Part shown: piece after piece, positions 23,164-32,736 of the stretch
How positions within the stretch are numbered: the first letter of the stretch is position 1
Layout of the letters: every line of letters begins with the position of its first letter
Position numbers and translations under genes: made by a program
The notes under the pieces: model-generated
Seen by the model: only the letters and a program-made list of their open reading frames with translations
Told to the model about the DNA's origin: nothing
Database searches by the model: none
Source: Chitinivibrionales bacterium
Lineage (GTDB): Bacteria > Fibrobacterota > Chitinivibrionia > Chitinivibrionales > WJKA01
Assembly (NCBI GenBank): GCA_014728215.1
Contig: WJLZ01000203.1
Span: forward strand, 1 to 36,087
Direction of reading: 5' to 3'
DNA length: 36,087 nt

Positions 23164-24225
23164 TCAGAAGAAAGCTTTTTCGGAATAATGCTTTCCAAAA
23201 TCTGTTTTATATTCGTAGACCAGCTTCTTAACTTTTCCTGCCGGTGACGGAAAATAGAGGAGCATATCTTTGCATTCGTGCTCCTGGTCGAGGATTTCCT
23301 TATCAATTTTCGAATTATTCCGTGCCACATAGCGTTTGCCGTCTTCATTTTCGATAAAGAAATTTTTGGACCAGAGCCGGAGGGGATTGTAGGAATAATT
23401 ATAGATACTTGCCTTGATTGTTACCCCTCTACCCGACTGTTTTATTACCGGACATGCCATGAGAATATCGTACTTATTGACCTTATCATAAATAGCTGAG
23501 TCCGGTTTATCTTCAATAACCGCATCATAAGCAGAATAGGTGTCTTTGGTTTCACGGAAAATATCCGAGAGCAGGCTCTGGGCCTTTTCATTCTCCGGAT
23601 CCAGGTACAGAGCGAGTTTTGCATTGAATTCCGCACGAATCATCTCTTCGATTTCTTCTTTATTACCCCGGGCGTCTTCATACTGCATCCGGGCCAGTTC
23701 CAGCTTTCCATTGACAAAGTCGTTGATCAGGTTTTTCCGCTGCTCCTGGATCTTTGATGGATTACTGGCAACGGCAAGCGCTTTATCAAGCCATTCAGTT
23801 GCCAGATAAACCTTCCCTCTGGCTTCACTGGAATCTGCAAGTCGCGATAAAAATCCTGCATATTTCTGTTTCAACTCGGGTTTAACATCGGGCGACATCA
23901 AAGAATCGATATCCTGCACAAAGAGACCCAGCGCATCCATGGTCGACGTAGCTTCTGATAAAATCAGATTTCCTCGAATAAGCGTTGTTTCGATGAACCG
24001 GTTTCTGAGACTGGTTCGTACTGAAGCATAGTTGTCCTTTTTTTTAACCGCTTTCCAGAAATAGGTATATGCTTCTTTTTCCAGACGCCGTTTTTCATCG
24101 CCGGTTGCGCTCTGGGCTTTTTTGTATGCAGAGTCTCCCCGGCTTTCTAAAGAACCGGTAGTACATGAAACAAGCAACATCAAAGCGCTTAAGCCGATGA
24201 CTAACCGAATAGCTTTTATCATCAT
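23164..24225 (-). CDS. Lipoprotein with helical repeat domain
   Basis: A 353-residue lipoprotein of unknown function. The signal has a clean lipobox (LMLLVSC, Cys21). Residues about 30-230 are helical with TPR-like spacing (RLEKEAYTYFWKAVKKKDNY, YLATEWLDKALAV, AEFNAKLALYLDPENEKAQS). The last 110 residues form a beta-rich domain (VTIKASIYNYSYNPLRLWSK, ENEDGKRYVA, VKKLVYEYKTDFG), reminiscent of DUF4352-like ligand or assembly domains, but this is not certain. GGAGGG lies just before the tandem ATGs at 24225 and 24222; the second has better spacing. Confidence 0.7.
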   Translation of the reverse strand: MMIKAIRLVIGLSALMLLVSCTTGSLESRGDSAYKKAQSATGDEKRRLEKEAYTYFWKAVKKKDNYASVRTSLRNRFIETTLIRGNLILSEATSTMDALGLFVQDIDSLMSPDVKPELKQKYAGFLSRLADSSEARGKVYLATEWLDKALAVASNPSKIQEQRKNLINDFVNGKLELARMQYEDARGNKEEIEEMIRAEFNAKLALYLDPENEKAQSLLSDIFRETKDTYSAYDAVIEDKPDSAIYDKVNKYDILMACPVIKQSGRGVTIKASIYNYSYNPLRLWSKNFFIENEDGKRYVARNNSKIDKEILDQEHECKDMLLYFPSPAGKVKKLVYEYKTDFGKHYSEKAFF

Positions 24226-24363
24226 AGCCCTCCACCGATAAATAGTGAATTTTTCCCTCTTTTTAGGGGGAAAGGTGTAATTTTGTTAGAATTAAAGATG
24301 CTTTATTACCTGAGTTAGTGTCAATAATAATAGTTTATTTTAATTATTAAATGGGATTATCGC

Positions 24364-24391
24364 TTGATTTTCGCCCGGTGCGTCGTATATT
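24364..24391 (+). promoter_or_regulatory. Putative cca promoter
   Basis: TTGATT (24364-24369), a 16-base spacer and TATATT (24386-24391). Transcription would start near 24398 and leave a leader of about 50 bases without a clear Shine-Dalgarno before the ATG at 24447. Confidence 0.5.
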
Positions 24392-24446
24392 CAATGAAGT
24401 CGGCACATCGACAACACCTTTATGAATATATATTCGTTTCGATTCT

Positions 24447-25784
24447 ATGCCTAAAAAAAATGAAAAAGAACAATTAGCCCACGACATTGTCCGCCGCCTC
24501 AACCGCCATGGATACAGAGCGCTTTATGCAGGGGGATATGTGCGTGATATGCTGCTTGGGATTGCAAATGGAAAAGAAAGCGATATCGATATCGCAACAA
24601 GCGCCCGCCCGGAAGATATTGCCCGGGTTTTTCCGAAAGTCGCCCGCGTGGGTGAGCATTTCGGTGTTATGATTGTAATCAGGAACAATATCCCCTTTGA
24701 GGTAGCAACCTTCCGTGCCGATATCGGTATAAAAGACGGGCGCCATCCAAATGAAGTTGCCTTTGTTGATGAACGCGAGGATGCTCAACGCCGGGATTTT
24801 ACTATCAACGGACTCTTTTACGATCCCGAGACAAGGGAAGTACTCGATTATGTTTCCGGCAAAGAAGATCTTGAAAAGGGAATCATTAGAGCAATCGGGA
24901 ATCCCGAAGAACGGTTCAGGGAAGACTACCTCAGGCTGCTTCGGGCCATCCGCTTTTCCGCACGATTCGATTATGCTGTCGAGGATACCACCTGGAAAGC
25001 GGTATGCAGTGCCCGGAAGGGAATCGGTGCCATATCACCCGAAAGGATATTTCAGGAACTGGACAAGATGCTTCGCTCCCCGCATCCGGACAGGGCGATT
25101 ATCCTTTTACACGAATCCGGGCTCCTTCCCTTGATTCTTCCGGAAATCCAAGCACTTGTGGGTGTCGAGCAACCCCCGGAGTTTCATCCGGAAGGTGATG
25201 TCTTTGCTCATACGGTAAAAGCGCTCGGCCTTTTAAAAGATCCCTCACAGTGTGCAGCCTGGAGCGTCCTTCTCCACGATATCGGGAAACCCGGTACCAT
25301 GAAACGAATGGACCGGATACGGTTCAATCAACATCAGCATATAGGCGCACTTATGTCACGAAAAGTGCTGAAACGGCTCAAAGCATCCCGCGCACTCATC
25401 GAAAATGTCTATGAGTGTATCGACAACCACATGAATTTCATGAATGTCAAAAAAATGAGGCTGTCGACGCTCAAAAAATTTCTTGCCCGCCCAACTTTCG
25501 ATGATGAAATGGTTCTTCACAAAGTAGACTGCCTGGCAAGTCATGGGGATCTGGAAAATTACGAATTCCTGAAAGAAAAGAAACAAGAACTCACTGCCGA
25601 AATGATAAAGCCCGCTCCCTTTTTGCGGGGAAAAGATTTAATCGACGCCGGTCTGACTCCCGGCCCTCTGTTCGGAAAAATCCTCAAACAGGCTTATGAT
25701 CTTCAGCTGGAAGAAAGAATTACAACCCGGGATGAAGCTCTGGAATGGTTGCACAAGACCATCGAAAAGAAGCCAATACAATGA
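24447..25784 (+). CDS. CCA tRNA nucleotidyltransferase / poly(A) polymerase family with HD domain
   Basis: Class II nucleotidyltransferase expected to add or repair the tRNA 3' CCA end. Motifs run in family order: GGYVRDMLLG (29-38), catalytic DID (46-48) in SDIDIAT, RRDFTINGLFYD, the nucleotide-recognition region with EDYLRLLRAIRFSARF, and a C-terminal HD domain with HPEGDVFAHT and LLHDIGKP (about 274-281). The family's usual RRDFTINAL is RRDFTINGL here. At 445 residues it is typical of bacterial CCA-HD proteins. Poly(A) polymerases share these motifs, so the exact activity is not fixed by sequence reading. Confidence 0.9.
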   Translation: MPKKNEKEQLAHDIVRRLNRHGYRALYAGGYVRDMLLGIANGKESDIDIATSARPEDIARVFPKVARVGEHFGVMIVIRNNIPFEVATFRADIGIKDGRHPNEVAFVDEREDAQRRDFTINGLFYDPETREVLDYVSGKEDLEKGIIRAIGNPEERFREDYLRLLRAIRFSARFDYAVEDTTWKAVCSARKGIGAISPERIFQELDKMLRSPHPDRAIILLHESGLLPLILPEIQALVGVEQPPEFHPEGDVFAHTVKALGLLKDPSQCAAWSVLLHDIGKPGTMKRMDRIRFNQHQHIGALMSRKVLKRLKASRALIENVYECIDNHMNFMNVKKMRLSTLKKFLARPTFDDEMVLHKVDCLASHGDLENYEFLKEKKQELTAEMIKPAPFLRGKDLIDAGLTPGPLFGKILKQAYDLQLEERITTRDEALEWLHKTIEKKPIQ

Positions 25785-25880
25785 ATAATAATTCCCGCTG
25801 TAAAACGGTATCCCGGTACATGTTTAAGTGCATATTGACGATCGTATTTTTTACCGATTAAGGTAATTAAGCGACCTAAT

Positions 25881-25911
25881 TTGTTTTTCCCTTGTAGAGT
25901 CTATGTATAAT
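25881..25911 (+). promoter_or_regulatory. Putative rimP-nusA operon promoter
   Basis: A perfect TATAAT (25906-25911) with a weak TTGTTT (25881-25886) at a long 19-base spacing. It lies about 135 bases before rimP and just upstream of a hairpin/T-run, so transcripts starting here must pass that signal before reaching rimP. Confidence 0.45.
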
Positions 25912-25949
25912 TAAGTATTTTAATTCACTTCTCTGGGATGCATCATGCG

Positions 25950-25969
25950 CGGGCGAAAGCCCGTTTTTT
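25950..25969 (+). terminator. Terminator or attenuator in the rimP leader
   Basis: CGGGC, GNRA-type loop GAAA, GCCCG, then TTTTTT. The stem is short (5 bp, plus a G-T pair) but GC-only. It is 165 bases after the cca stop, so it may end cca transcripts, or it may attenuate the rimP-nusA operon from the promoter just upstream. Confidence 0.6.
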
Positions 25970-26044
25970 GTTATCAACCGGCAATTTTGCAGCAAAAGAG
26001 AAAGATTTAAAGATTTATTGAGAAAGATTTATAGAGAAAAAACA

Positions 26045-26503
26045 ATGAATATTCGGGACCAGATCATTCAAACAGTCGAGAACAGGCTCACAAAGCTTGG
26101 GTTCGAACTATTTGAATTGAAAGTCATTCCTACCGGTCCCCGGAAAATCGTTAGAGTATATATCGACAGTCCCACTGGGGTGACTATCGAAAATTGTGAG
26201 AATGTAAGCAGAGATCTGTCTATGTTGCTTGATGTAGAAAATATTTTTGGCAGGCAGCCGTACATTCTTGAAGTCTCATCACCCGGCGCCGACCGCCCGT
26301 TGCAAACCGAAAAGGATTATCAGCGGAATACCGGACGGCCGGTCAAACTCAAACTGAAAGAACAATTCGAAAAAAGCAAAACTCTTACCGGGAAAATCCT
26401 GGGATCTTCAGGTTCCGGGGTGCGGCTTCTGGTAAAGGAACGTGAAGTAGAAATTCCATTTTCACAGATAGAACATGCAAAAATTGAATTCGAATTCAAG
26501 TAA
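26045..26503 (+). CDS. rimP: Ribosome maturation factor RimP
   Basis: Assists 30S subunit assembly. The 152 residues show the RimP N-domain (LGFELFELKVIPTGPRKIVR, then YIDSPTGVTIENCENVSRDL) and the hallmark YILEVSSPGADRPL. An SH3-like C-domain follows. The ATG at 26045 is chosen because family similarity starts with MNIRDQII; an in-frame ATG at 26018 would add nine residues. It is the first gene of the rimP-nusA-infB series, as in most bacteria. Confidence 0.93.
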   Translation: MNIRDQIIQTVENRLTKLGFELFELKVIPTGPRKIVRVYIDSPTGVTIENCENVSRDLSMLLDVENIFGRQPYILEVSSPGADRPLQTEKDYQRNTGRPVKLKLKEQFEKSKTLTGKILGSSGSGVRLLVKEREVEIPFSQIEHAKIEFEFK

Positions 26504-26524
26504 CGCTATTGAGGATTTAGCTCT

Positions 26525-27958
26525 ATGAAGCGAAAAACAAAAGTTAAACTTGCTAAAGAACTGGATATTGCCACGGCAATAGGCAGCCTGACTAAAGAAA
26601 AAAGTATTCCCCAGGACCTGGTTTTAGATTCTTTAAAGGAAGCGCTTTCCGGTGCTGCAAAAAGATATTTAGGCACACCGATAAACGTTGAGGTTAAAGT
26701 CGACCGGGAAAAAGGAACCATCGAGGTCTATACCCGTCGCACGGTTGTCGAGGAAGTTGAGGACCCTGAAAAAGAGATCGGTGTCCAAGAAGCTAAAACG
26801 CTCGATCCGGAACTGGAAGTCGGTGATGAGCTGATTGAAGATCTCGATATTGCGATGTTCGGCCGTACCGCAATCCAGACCGCAAAACAGGTCATTGTCC
26901 AGCGGGTAAGAGAAGCCGAGCGGGAAAAAATATTTCAGGATTATTCCGACCGTATTGGAGAACTCATTACCGGCACGATCCAGCAGATCGATAAAGGAAA
27001 TATCCTCGTTAATCTGGGCCGCACAGAAGCGTTGCTTCCCTATAAAGAGCAGATTCGCAAGGAACGTTTTCGTCAGGGAGATACGATTCGGGCCTGTATT
27101 ACCGAAGTGAAAAACAATACCAAGGGCCCGCAGATCATCATTTCCCGGACCTGTCCCGATTTTCTTGCCCGTCTTTTTGAACTGGAAGTGCCGGAAATTT
27201 TTGATAAAACAGTTCGAATAGTTAAAGTGGCCCGCGATCCAGGCCACCGGTCAAAAATAGTGGTCGCTACCTCAGATGAACGGGTCGATCCTGTTGGTGC
27301 GTGCGTCGGCATGCGTGGAAACAGGGTTCAGGCCATTGTTCGTGAACTCTCCAACGAGCGTATCGATATCATTAACTGGACCAGCGAGCTGTCACTCCTG
27401 GTGCGCCGGGTCTTCTCTCCCGCTGAAGTCAAGCGTGTTTTTGAAATTGGTGATAACAAAATTGTCGTTATTATCGAAGAAGACGATCTTGCTCAGGCGA
27501 TCGGAAAAGAGGGCCAGAATATCAGACTGGCATCACGCATACTCAATAGAGAAATCGATGTCTACGGTGATGAAGAATTTGGGGCAATGACCGATGCGCA
27601 AAAGGAAGAGGCGCTCAGGGAAGAGATCGAAGAACCTGAAGAAGAGGTCGAAGAAACCGGCGTCGAAGCTTCAGAAGAAGCCGAGAGTGACGAAACGGCT
27701 GATATCGGTGAAGAAACTCCAGCCGAAACCGGGGAAACAGAGGCTGAAACAGAGGCTGAGACCGGTGAAGAGACCGGTGAGGAAGAAGAAAATGAAGAGT
27801 TGGTTGGCGTTTCTGATGAATCTTCGGAAGCAACTCCAGCCGACAATCAGGATATTGAAAAAGCAGACAAAATAAGCGCAACCGAAGAAGCTGAGAAGGA
27901 ACACGACGCGGCTGAAGAACAAGGCAGTGAAAGTGAAAAAGAAGAGCAGCAATCATAA
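26525..27958 (+). CDS. nusA: Transcription termination/antitermination protein NusA with acidic tail
   Basis: RNA-polymerase-binding elongation factor controlling pausing, termination and antitermination. It has the N-terminal RNAP-binding domain (about 1-130), an S1 domain (about 138-200: GELITGTIQQIDKGNILVNL), KH1 with DPVGACVGMRGNRVQAI, and KH2 with DDLAQAIGKEGQNIRLASR, ending near 347. The last 130 residues are almost entirely Glu, Ala, Thr and Ser. The E. coli AR1/AR2 repeats are absent. Part of the tail is coded by four tandem 12-base units (27734-27781). GAGG lies upstream of the ATG. Confidence 0.95.
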   Translation: MKRKTKVKLAKELDIATAIGSLTKEKSIPQDLVLDSLKEALSGAAKRYLGTPINVEVKVDREKGTIEVYTRRTVVEEVEDPEKEIGVQEAKTLDPELEVGDELIEDLDIAMFGRTAIQTAKQVIVQRVREAEREKIFQDYSDRIGELITGTIQQIDKGNILVNLGRTEALLPYKEQIRKERFRQGDTIRACITEVKNNTKGPQIIISRTCPDFLARLFELEVPEIFDKTVRIVKVARDPGHRSKIVVATSDERVDPVGACVGMRGNRVQAIVRELSNERIDIINWTSELSLLVRRVFSPAEVKRVFEIGDNKIVVIIEEDDLAQAIGKEGQNIRLASRILNREIDVYGDEEFGAMTDAQKEEALREEIEEPEEEVEETGVEASEEAESDETADIGEETPAETGETEAETEAETGEETGEEEENEELVGVSDESSEATPADNQDIEKADKISATEEAEKEHDAAEEQGSESEKEEQQS

Positions 27959-28002
27959 AGGAGTGCTTAGAGGTTACTTAACCATAAGCAGAGGTTTTTT
28001 GC

Positions 28003-30369
28003 ATGGCTAAAGAAAAAGTTTACAAACTGGCACAGGAATTCAAAGTTTCGAGCGAAGCATTGGTACAAATGCTTCGTGGTATGGGTATTCCCGTCAAAAG
28101 TCATATGAGCACTGTTGACGAAACTTTGCGGGATGAAATCAAGCAGAAATTCGAGCAGGAACGCGCTGAAATCAAGAAAGAATATACCCGTAAAAAGGAA
28201 ATGCTTGCTAAAAAGCGTGAAGAACTGCTTGCCAAAGCCGAAACCAAAGAAGCGCCCGCACCGGAACCGGAAGCTCAACCCCGGCAACGGAAAAGAACAG
28301 AGAGAAAAGCCAGCCCCCATCCCCGGCGGGATAGCGGAAAGGTGGAGGTATATCCTGTTGATAAGGAACAGGCCAAAACCGGTCCCCAAAAGGCACCTTC
28401 TTCAGAAGCCGGTCCTTCTCGTGGAGGAAAACCCGGCGGCTATAATAAAAAGCAGAAGAAAAAGCATGGCAAACGGCGACATGAACAGCCGGAAATCAGA
28501 CAAGGCGAACTTAAATCGAATGTAAAAAAGACGCTGGCAAAAATCGGCGCCGGATCGGCGAAGAAAAAGTATAAAAAAGATATCAAAAAAGAGACCGATG
28601 AAACAGAAGAAAAGAAAATTTTAGAGGTCAGTGAATTTGTTACCGCAGCCGAACTGGCCAATATGATCGGTAAAGCCATCTCCGAAGTCATTGCAAAATG
28701 TCTGGAATTGGGCCTCTTTGTTACCATCAATCAGCGGCTGGATTTTGAAACTATCGAGCTTCTTGCCGACGAATTCGGATATTCGGCAAAACTCCTTGAA
28801 GAGTATGCGCCCGAAGAAGAATCCGAATCCGAAGAAGAGTTACAGGGAGAGATTATTCCCCGCGCGCCGATTGTGACGGTTATGGGTCATGTCGACCACG
28901 GAAAAACGTCATTACTCGATTATATTCGCCGGACCAATGTCATCGCCGGTGAGGCGGGCGGTATTACGCAACATATTGCAGCCTACGAAATCAAAACCAA
29001 TCACGGTAATGTGACCTTCCTCGATACACCGGGTCACGAAGCCTTTACCGCCATGCGTGCCCGTGGTTCACAGATTACCGATGTTATCGTTCTTATCGTG
29101 GCCGCCGACTCAGGGGTCATGCCGCAGACAAAAGAAGCGATCGACCATGCCCGGGCAGCTAATGTTCCGATTGTCGTAGCAGTCAATAAAGTCGATCTTC
29201 CTACCGCAAATATCGACAAGGTTAAAGGTGAGCTGGCCCAGTACAATGTCGTTGTTGAAGAATACGGAGGAACAATATCCTGTATCGAAATTTCGGCGAA
29301 AACCGGTCTTGGCGTCGACAAGCTTCTGGAAACCCTTGCGCTCGAAACCGAAATGCTCGAGCTTAAATCCTCGGCCGATGGAAAAGCGTCCGGGGTTGTT
29401 ATCGAGTCGGAACTTGACCGCGGAAAGGGCGCTATTGCCACGATTCTTGTACGAAAAGGAACCATAAGAAAAGGCGATCCCTTTGTCACCGGAATTCATC
29501 ATGGCCGTGTGCGCGACCTGTTTAACGAACGGGGAGCCTCGGTCGATACCGCAGGACCGTCACAACCGGTTATAGTCCTCGGACTCACCGGCACACCGCA
29601 GGCAGGTGACACCTTCAAGGTCGTCGAAGATGAAAAACAGGCCAGAGAAATCAGCGGCCGACGACGCCTTGCCCAGAAAGAACGGGAACTCCGGCGGATC
29701 AGTACGGTCTCTCTCGACCATCTTTACGAGCAAATTAAAGCCGGAAACGTTCAGTCACTCAATCTTATTGTTAAAGGTGACGTGGACGGCTCTGTTGAAG
29801 CACTCGCCGAATCATGCATCAAACTCACTAACGATGAAATCCGGGTGAATGTTATCCGGAAAGGCGTCGGCGCCGTGAATGAAGCCGATATTATGCTGGC
29901 AGCAGCATCAAATGCCATTATTATCGGTTTTCATATCAGCCCGAACACCAAAATCCGTGAGCTGGCGAAAAAAGAAGGCGTCGATATCAGAACGTTCCGG
30001 ATTATTTATGAAGCCGTTGATGCGATCAAGTTGGCTATGGAAGGCATGCTTGCACCGGAAATTAAGGAAAATATTCTTTCCAATACCGAGGTCCGTGAAG
30101 TTTTCAAGATTTCGAAAATCGGAATTGTGGCCGGCTGCATGGTAACCTCGGGCGCCGTTACCCGTGGTTCAAAAGCTCGCATAATTCGCGACGATATAGA
30201 AATTGCTGATACCGAAATATCATCGCTGCGCCGTCATAAAGACGACGTCAAGCAGGTCCAGAGTGGCTACGAATGCGGTGTCACGATCCATAGATTTTCC
30301 GACTTTAAAGTCGGTGACAGAATCGAAACCTATGAAGAGGTTGAGATCGCTCGTAAGCTCCAGGCTTAA
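28003..30369 (+). CDS. infB: Translation initiation factor IF-2
   Basis: GTPase that places initiator tRNA on the ribosome. At 788 residues, it has an IF2_N domain at about 3-55, a long charged linker (about 60-205, Lys/Arg/Pro-rich), a second IF2_N-like domain (about 210-265), then the G domain with GHVDHGKT (295-302), DTPGHEAF and NKVD. Domains II-IV follow with GDVDGSVEAL and the C-terminal KVGDRIETYEEVEIAR. AGAGG precedes the ATG. It follows nusA by 44 bases in the usual order. Confidence 0.97.
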   Translation: MAKEKVYKLAQEFKVSSEALVQMLRGMGIPVKSHMSTVDETLRDEIKQKFEQERAEIKKEYTRKKEMLAKKREELLAKAETKEAPAPEPEAQPRQRKRTERKASPHPRRDSGKVEVYPVDKEQAKTGPQKAPSSEAGPSRGGKPGGYNKKQKKKHGKRRHEQPEIRQGELKSNVKKTLAKIGAGSAKKKYKKDIKKETDETEEKKILEVSEFVTAAELANMIGKAISEVIAKCLELGLFVTINQRLDFETIELLADEFGYSAKLLEEYAPEEESESEEELQGEIIPRAPIVTVMGHVDHGKTSLLDYIRRTNVIAGEAGGITQHIAAYEIKTNHGNVTFLDTPGHEAFTAMRARGSQITDVIVLIVAADSGVMPQTKEAIDHARAANVPIVVAVNKVDLPTANIDKVKGELAQYNVVVEEYGGTISCIEISAKTGLGVDKLLETLALETEMLELKSSADGKASGVVIESELDRGKGAIATILVRKGTIRKGDPFVTGIHHGRVRDLFNERGASVDTAGPSQPVIVLGLTGTPQAGDTFKVVEDEKQAREISGRRRLAQKERELRRISTVSLDHLYEQIKAGNVQSLNLIVKGDVDGSVEALAESCIKLTNDEIRVNVIRKGVGAVNEADIMLAAASNAIIIGFHISPNTKIRELAKKEGVDIRTFRIIYEAVDAIKLAMEGMLAPEIKENILSNTEVREVFKISKIGIVAGCMVTSGAVTRGSKARIIRDDIEIADTEISSLRRHKDDVKQVQSGYECGVTIHRFSDFKVGDRIETYEEVEIARKLQA

Positions 30370-30558
30370 TACGAGATCAGACAAACACGGTTGCGAATGT
30401 CTTGTGCATTAGCCCGCATTTTGTAAAAGGGCCGTCGTCGTACAGCGCGGCAGTCAATTGCCGGACTACTGCATCCAGCGACTTTCTGCTCCGGATGTTA
30501 AGCGATAGAGAGTTTTTTCGTTAGACGTACGCATAACGGCAGCATCGGGTTTGACATA

Positions 30559-30918
30559 ATGACTTCACCGCAGTATCACATACACAGACTCAAAGAGCTC
30601 CTTCACCGTGAAGTAGGCAGGGCCATTTCTACTCAGGTCAGAGACCCCCGCGTTCCGCCCCTGCTGACCATTACCGATGTAACCATCTCGCCCGACAGCC
30701 GTAATGCAACGGTATACGTTCACATTCAATCGGAGGAAGTTGACAAAGAAGAGGCCGTTCGGGCCCTCAATAAAGCGGCGCCCTTTATCCAGAAATTTGT
30801 CGCCGGACGGGTATCCACCCGGCGGTTGCCGAAACTCTATTTCAAGATCGACACCTCACTCGACCGGGGATACCGGGTGGATGAACTCTTACGGGATATG
30901 GAAAATGACCTGGACTGA
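30559..30918 (+). CDS. rbfA: Ribosome-binding factor A
   Basis: KH-fold protein that helps 16S rRNA 5' end maturation on the 30S subunit. The 119 residues show the family pattern: LKELLHREVGRAIS at the start, DPRVPPLLTITDVTISPDSR, then ATVYVHIQ, and the C-terminal LPKLYFKIDTSLDRGYRVDELL. It lies 189 bases after infB in a gap without an obvious gene; ylxP, found there in some phyla, is absent. It overlaps nrnA by 14 bases. Confidence 0.95.
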   Translation: MTSPQYHIHRLKELLHREVGRAISTQVRDPRVPPLLTITDVTISPDSRNATVYVHIQSEEVDKEEAVRALNKAAPFIQKFVAGRVSTRRLPKLYFKIDTSLDRGYRVDELLRDMENDLD

Positions 30919-31864
30919 ATTAAAAGCAGTCATCGACCGGAACGATTCTTTTTTAATTTCATCCCATCTATCCATGGACGGCGACAGTATCGGATCCCAG
31001 CTCGCAATGTACTGGTATCTGAAAAGCCTGAGCAAAAGAGTCTCGATTTATAATCACGATACGCTTCCTTCACGGTTCAGTTTCCTTCATAATTCATCAG
31101 CAATTTCATACACAAAACCTAAAGATTCCTTTGATGTTCTGGTTATCCTCGATTGCTCGAATCCCGATCGTCTGGGCTGGAGCGGACATGATTCAATTTC
31201 CCGTTTCATGGTAAATATCGATCATCATAGAGACAACACACATTTCGCCGATATCAATATTGTGGATAAGGATGTAGCTGCAACCGCCCAACTTATCTAT
31301 CTCTTTTTCGAATCGCTCGCTGTTGATTATCCCAGGGAAGTCGCCGAATACCTGTATATCGCAATCATGACTGATACCGGTGGATTTCGTTTTTCCAATA
31401 CGACCAGTGCAGTTCTGAGAATCTGCTCTCATCTTGCTGAAAAGGGGCTTAACTGCTCGGAAATGTATCAGCGTGCCTATGATTCGCATACCCGCAGTGG
31501 TATGATGCTTTGGTCCAGGATCTGGTCGAGTCTTGAATTCTTCCTCGATGACCGTATCTGTGCTTTGAAACTGCCCCTCAGCCTGATCGATGAACTCGGC
31601 GCATCCTACAGCGATTCTGAAGGCATTGCCGACAGGACGGTTCTTGCGCAGGGTGTAGAAGTCGGCATGTTTATCAAATACAAGGATACCGAGACCCATT
31701 TCAGTCTCAGATCCCGCGGCGATGTCGATGTCGGCAAGATTGCACAGAAAATTCCCGGTGGCGGCGGCCATGGAAGCGCTGCCGGCTGTACCATTTATAT
31801 GCCCTACGAAGAAGCTATAGCGTATATGCTCGATATTATTCGTAAGGAGCTCGATTCACATTGA
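30905..31864 (+). CDS. nrnA: DHH-family oligoribonuclease / pAp phosphatase NrnA-like
   Basis: DHH/DHHA1 phosphoesterase; relatives degrade short RNA oligomers and dephosphorylate pAp. The ATG at 30905 overlaps rbfA by 14 bases and gives 319 residues, normal for the family. Metal-binding motifs are complete: DGD (25-27), D83 in ILDCSN, DHH (106-108) in NIDHHRDN, and DTGGFRF with its aspartate. The DHHA1 domain carries the substrate-binding GGGGHGSAAG (285-294). Its place between rbfA and truB is common in several phyla. Confidence 0.92.
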   Translation: MTWTELKAVIDRNDSFLISSHLSMDGDSIGSQLAMYWYLKSLSKRVSIYNHDTLPSRFSFLHNSSAISYTKPKDSFDVLVILDCSNPDRLGWSGHDSISRFMVNIDHHRDNTHFADINIVDKDVAATAQLIYLFFESLAVDYPREVAEYLYIAIMTDTGGFRFSNTTSAVLRICSHLAEKGLNCSEMYQRAYDSHTRSGMMLWSRIWSSLEFFLDDRICALKLPLSLIDELGASYSDSEGIADRTVLAQGVEVGMFIKYKDTETHFSLRSRGDVDVGKIAQKIPGGGGHGSAAGCTIYMPYEEAIAYMLDIIRKELDSH

Positions 31865-32727
31865 ACGGTTTTATTTGTGTTGATAAGCCCGGCGGTCCCA
31901 CCTCTTTTGCCGTGGTAGCTCAGGTAAAACGGCAACTGAAAATATCAAAAGCCGGTCACTGCGGTACGCTCGATCCGAATGCAAGCGGGCTCCTGATACT
32001 GGCCCTGGGCAAAGCAACAAGGCTTATCCCCTGTTTATCGCTCGAACCCAAAATATACGAATTCGACATAACTTTCGGTGCCCAGACAGATACGCTGGAT
32101 CCTGAAGGGAGCATTATCAAAGAGAATGAAAAAATCCCCGAAGAAAATGAACTCCGGGCAGTGATCCCTGATTTTACCGGCCGTATCGAACAGACCCCCC
32201 CACGCTATTCGGCAATAAAAATTAAAGGAAAACGAGCCTTTGCCTTGGCACGGGAAGGAAAAGAATTCGACCTGCCCCGGCGAACAGTATCGATTTTTTC
32301 TCTTACTCTCGACACCTTCGATCAATCACAGGGCATTGCACAATTAACCGTCTCCTGTTCATCGGGAACCTATGTGCGTTCCCTGGCCCGGGACATTGCA
32401 GAAAAACTTGGAACCTGCGGCTATGCATCATCAATAAAAAGAACCGGTATGGGGCGGTATTCGGTAAAAAAAGCGGTCACACCAGACCGGATTACCGCCG
32501 AAAATACCGATTATATTATATCGATAAGCGAAATGCTCGATGATCTCCCAAGGATATTTGTTGACCGGGACCAGGTCAAAGCGCTTTCCAATGGTCAGGA
32601 CCTTTCATTGCCGGTTAAAACTCAGAACGGCAAACCGGTCCTTGCGATGGATGAAGAAAGCGGTTTTGTTGCTCTTCTCACCCCGTGCGATGCAAATAAA
32701 TTTCATCCGGATATTGTCATTAAATAG
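31861..32727 (+). CDS. truB: tRNA pseudouridine(55) synthase
   Basis: Makes pseudouridine 55 in the T-loop of tRNA. The 288 residues include VDKPGGPTSFAVV at the start and the active-site block GHCGTLDPNASGLL with catalytic Asp38. RYSAIKIKGKRAFALAREGK and SCSSGTYVRSLARDI are further family signatures. The start is a TTG at 31861 that overlaps the nrnA stop as TTGA; family similarity begins at once, and no upstream alternative fits. A short PUA-like C-terminal region follows. Confidence 0.95.
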   Translation: MNGFICVDKPGGPTSFAVVAQVKRQLKISKAGHCGTLDPNASGLLILALGKATRLIPCLSLEPKIYEFDITFGAQTDTLDPEGSIIKENEKIPEENELRAVIPDFTGRIEQTPPRYSAIKIKGKRAFALAREGKEFDLPRRTVSIFSLTLDTFDQSQGIAQLTVSCSSGTYVRSLARDIAEKLGTCGYASSIKRTGMGRYSVKKAVTPDRITAENTDYIISISEMLDDLPRIFVDRDQVKALSNGQDLSLPVKTQNGKPVLAMDEESGFVALLTPCDANKFHPDIVIK

Positions 32728-32736
32728 AATAGTACT

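Noticed and set aside
27562-27956. Ser-rich and Leu/Arg-rich minus-strand frames
   Set aside because: They are antisense shadows of the Glu-rich tail of NusA.
30370-30558. Gap between infB and rbfA as a possible small gene or tRNA
   Set aside because: No frame resembles ylxP, no T-loop or acceptor-like pairing for a tRNA was found, and the small hairpins seen are not convincing.
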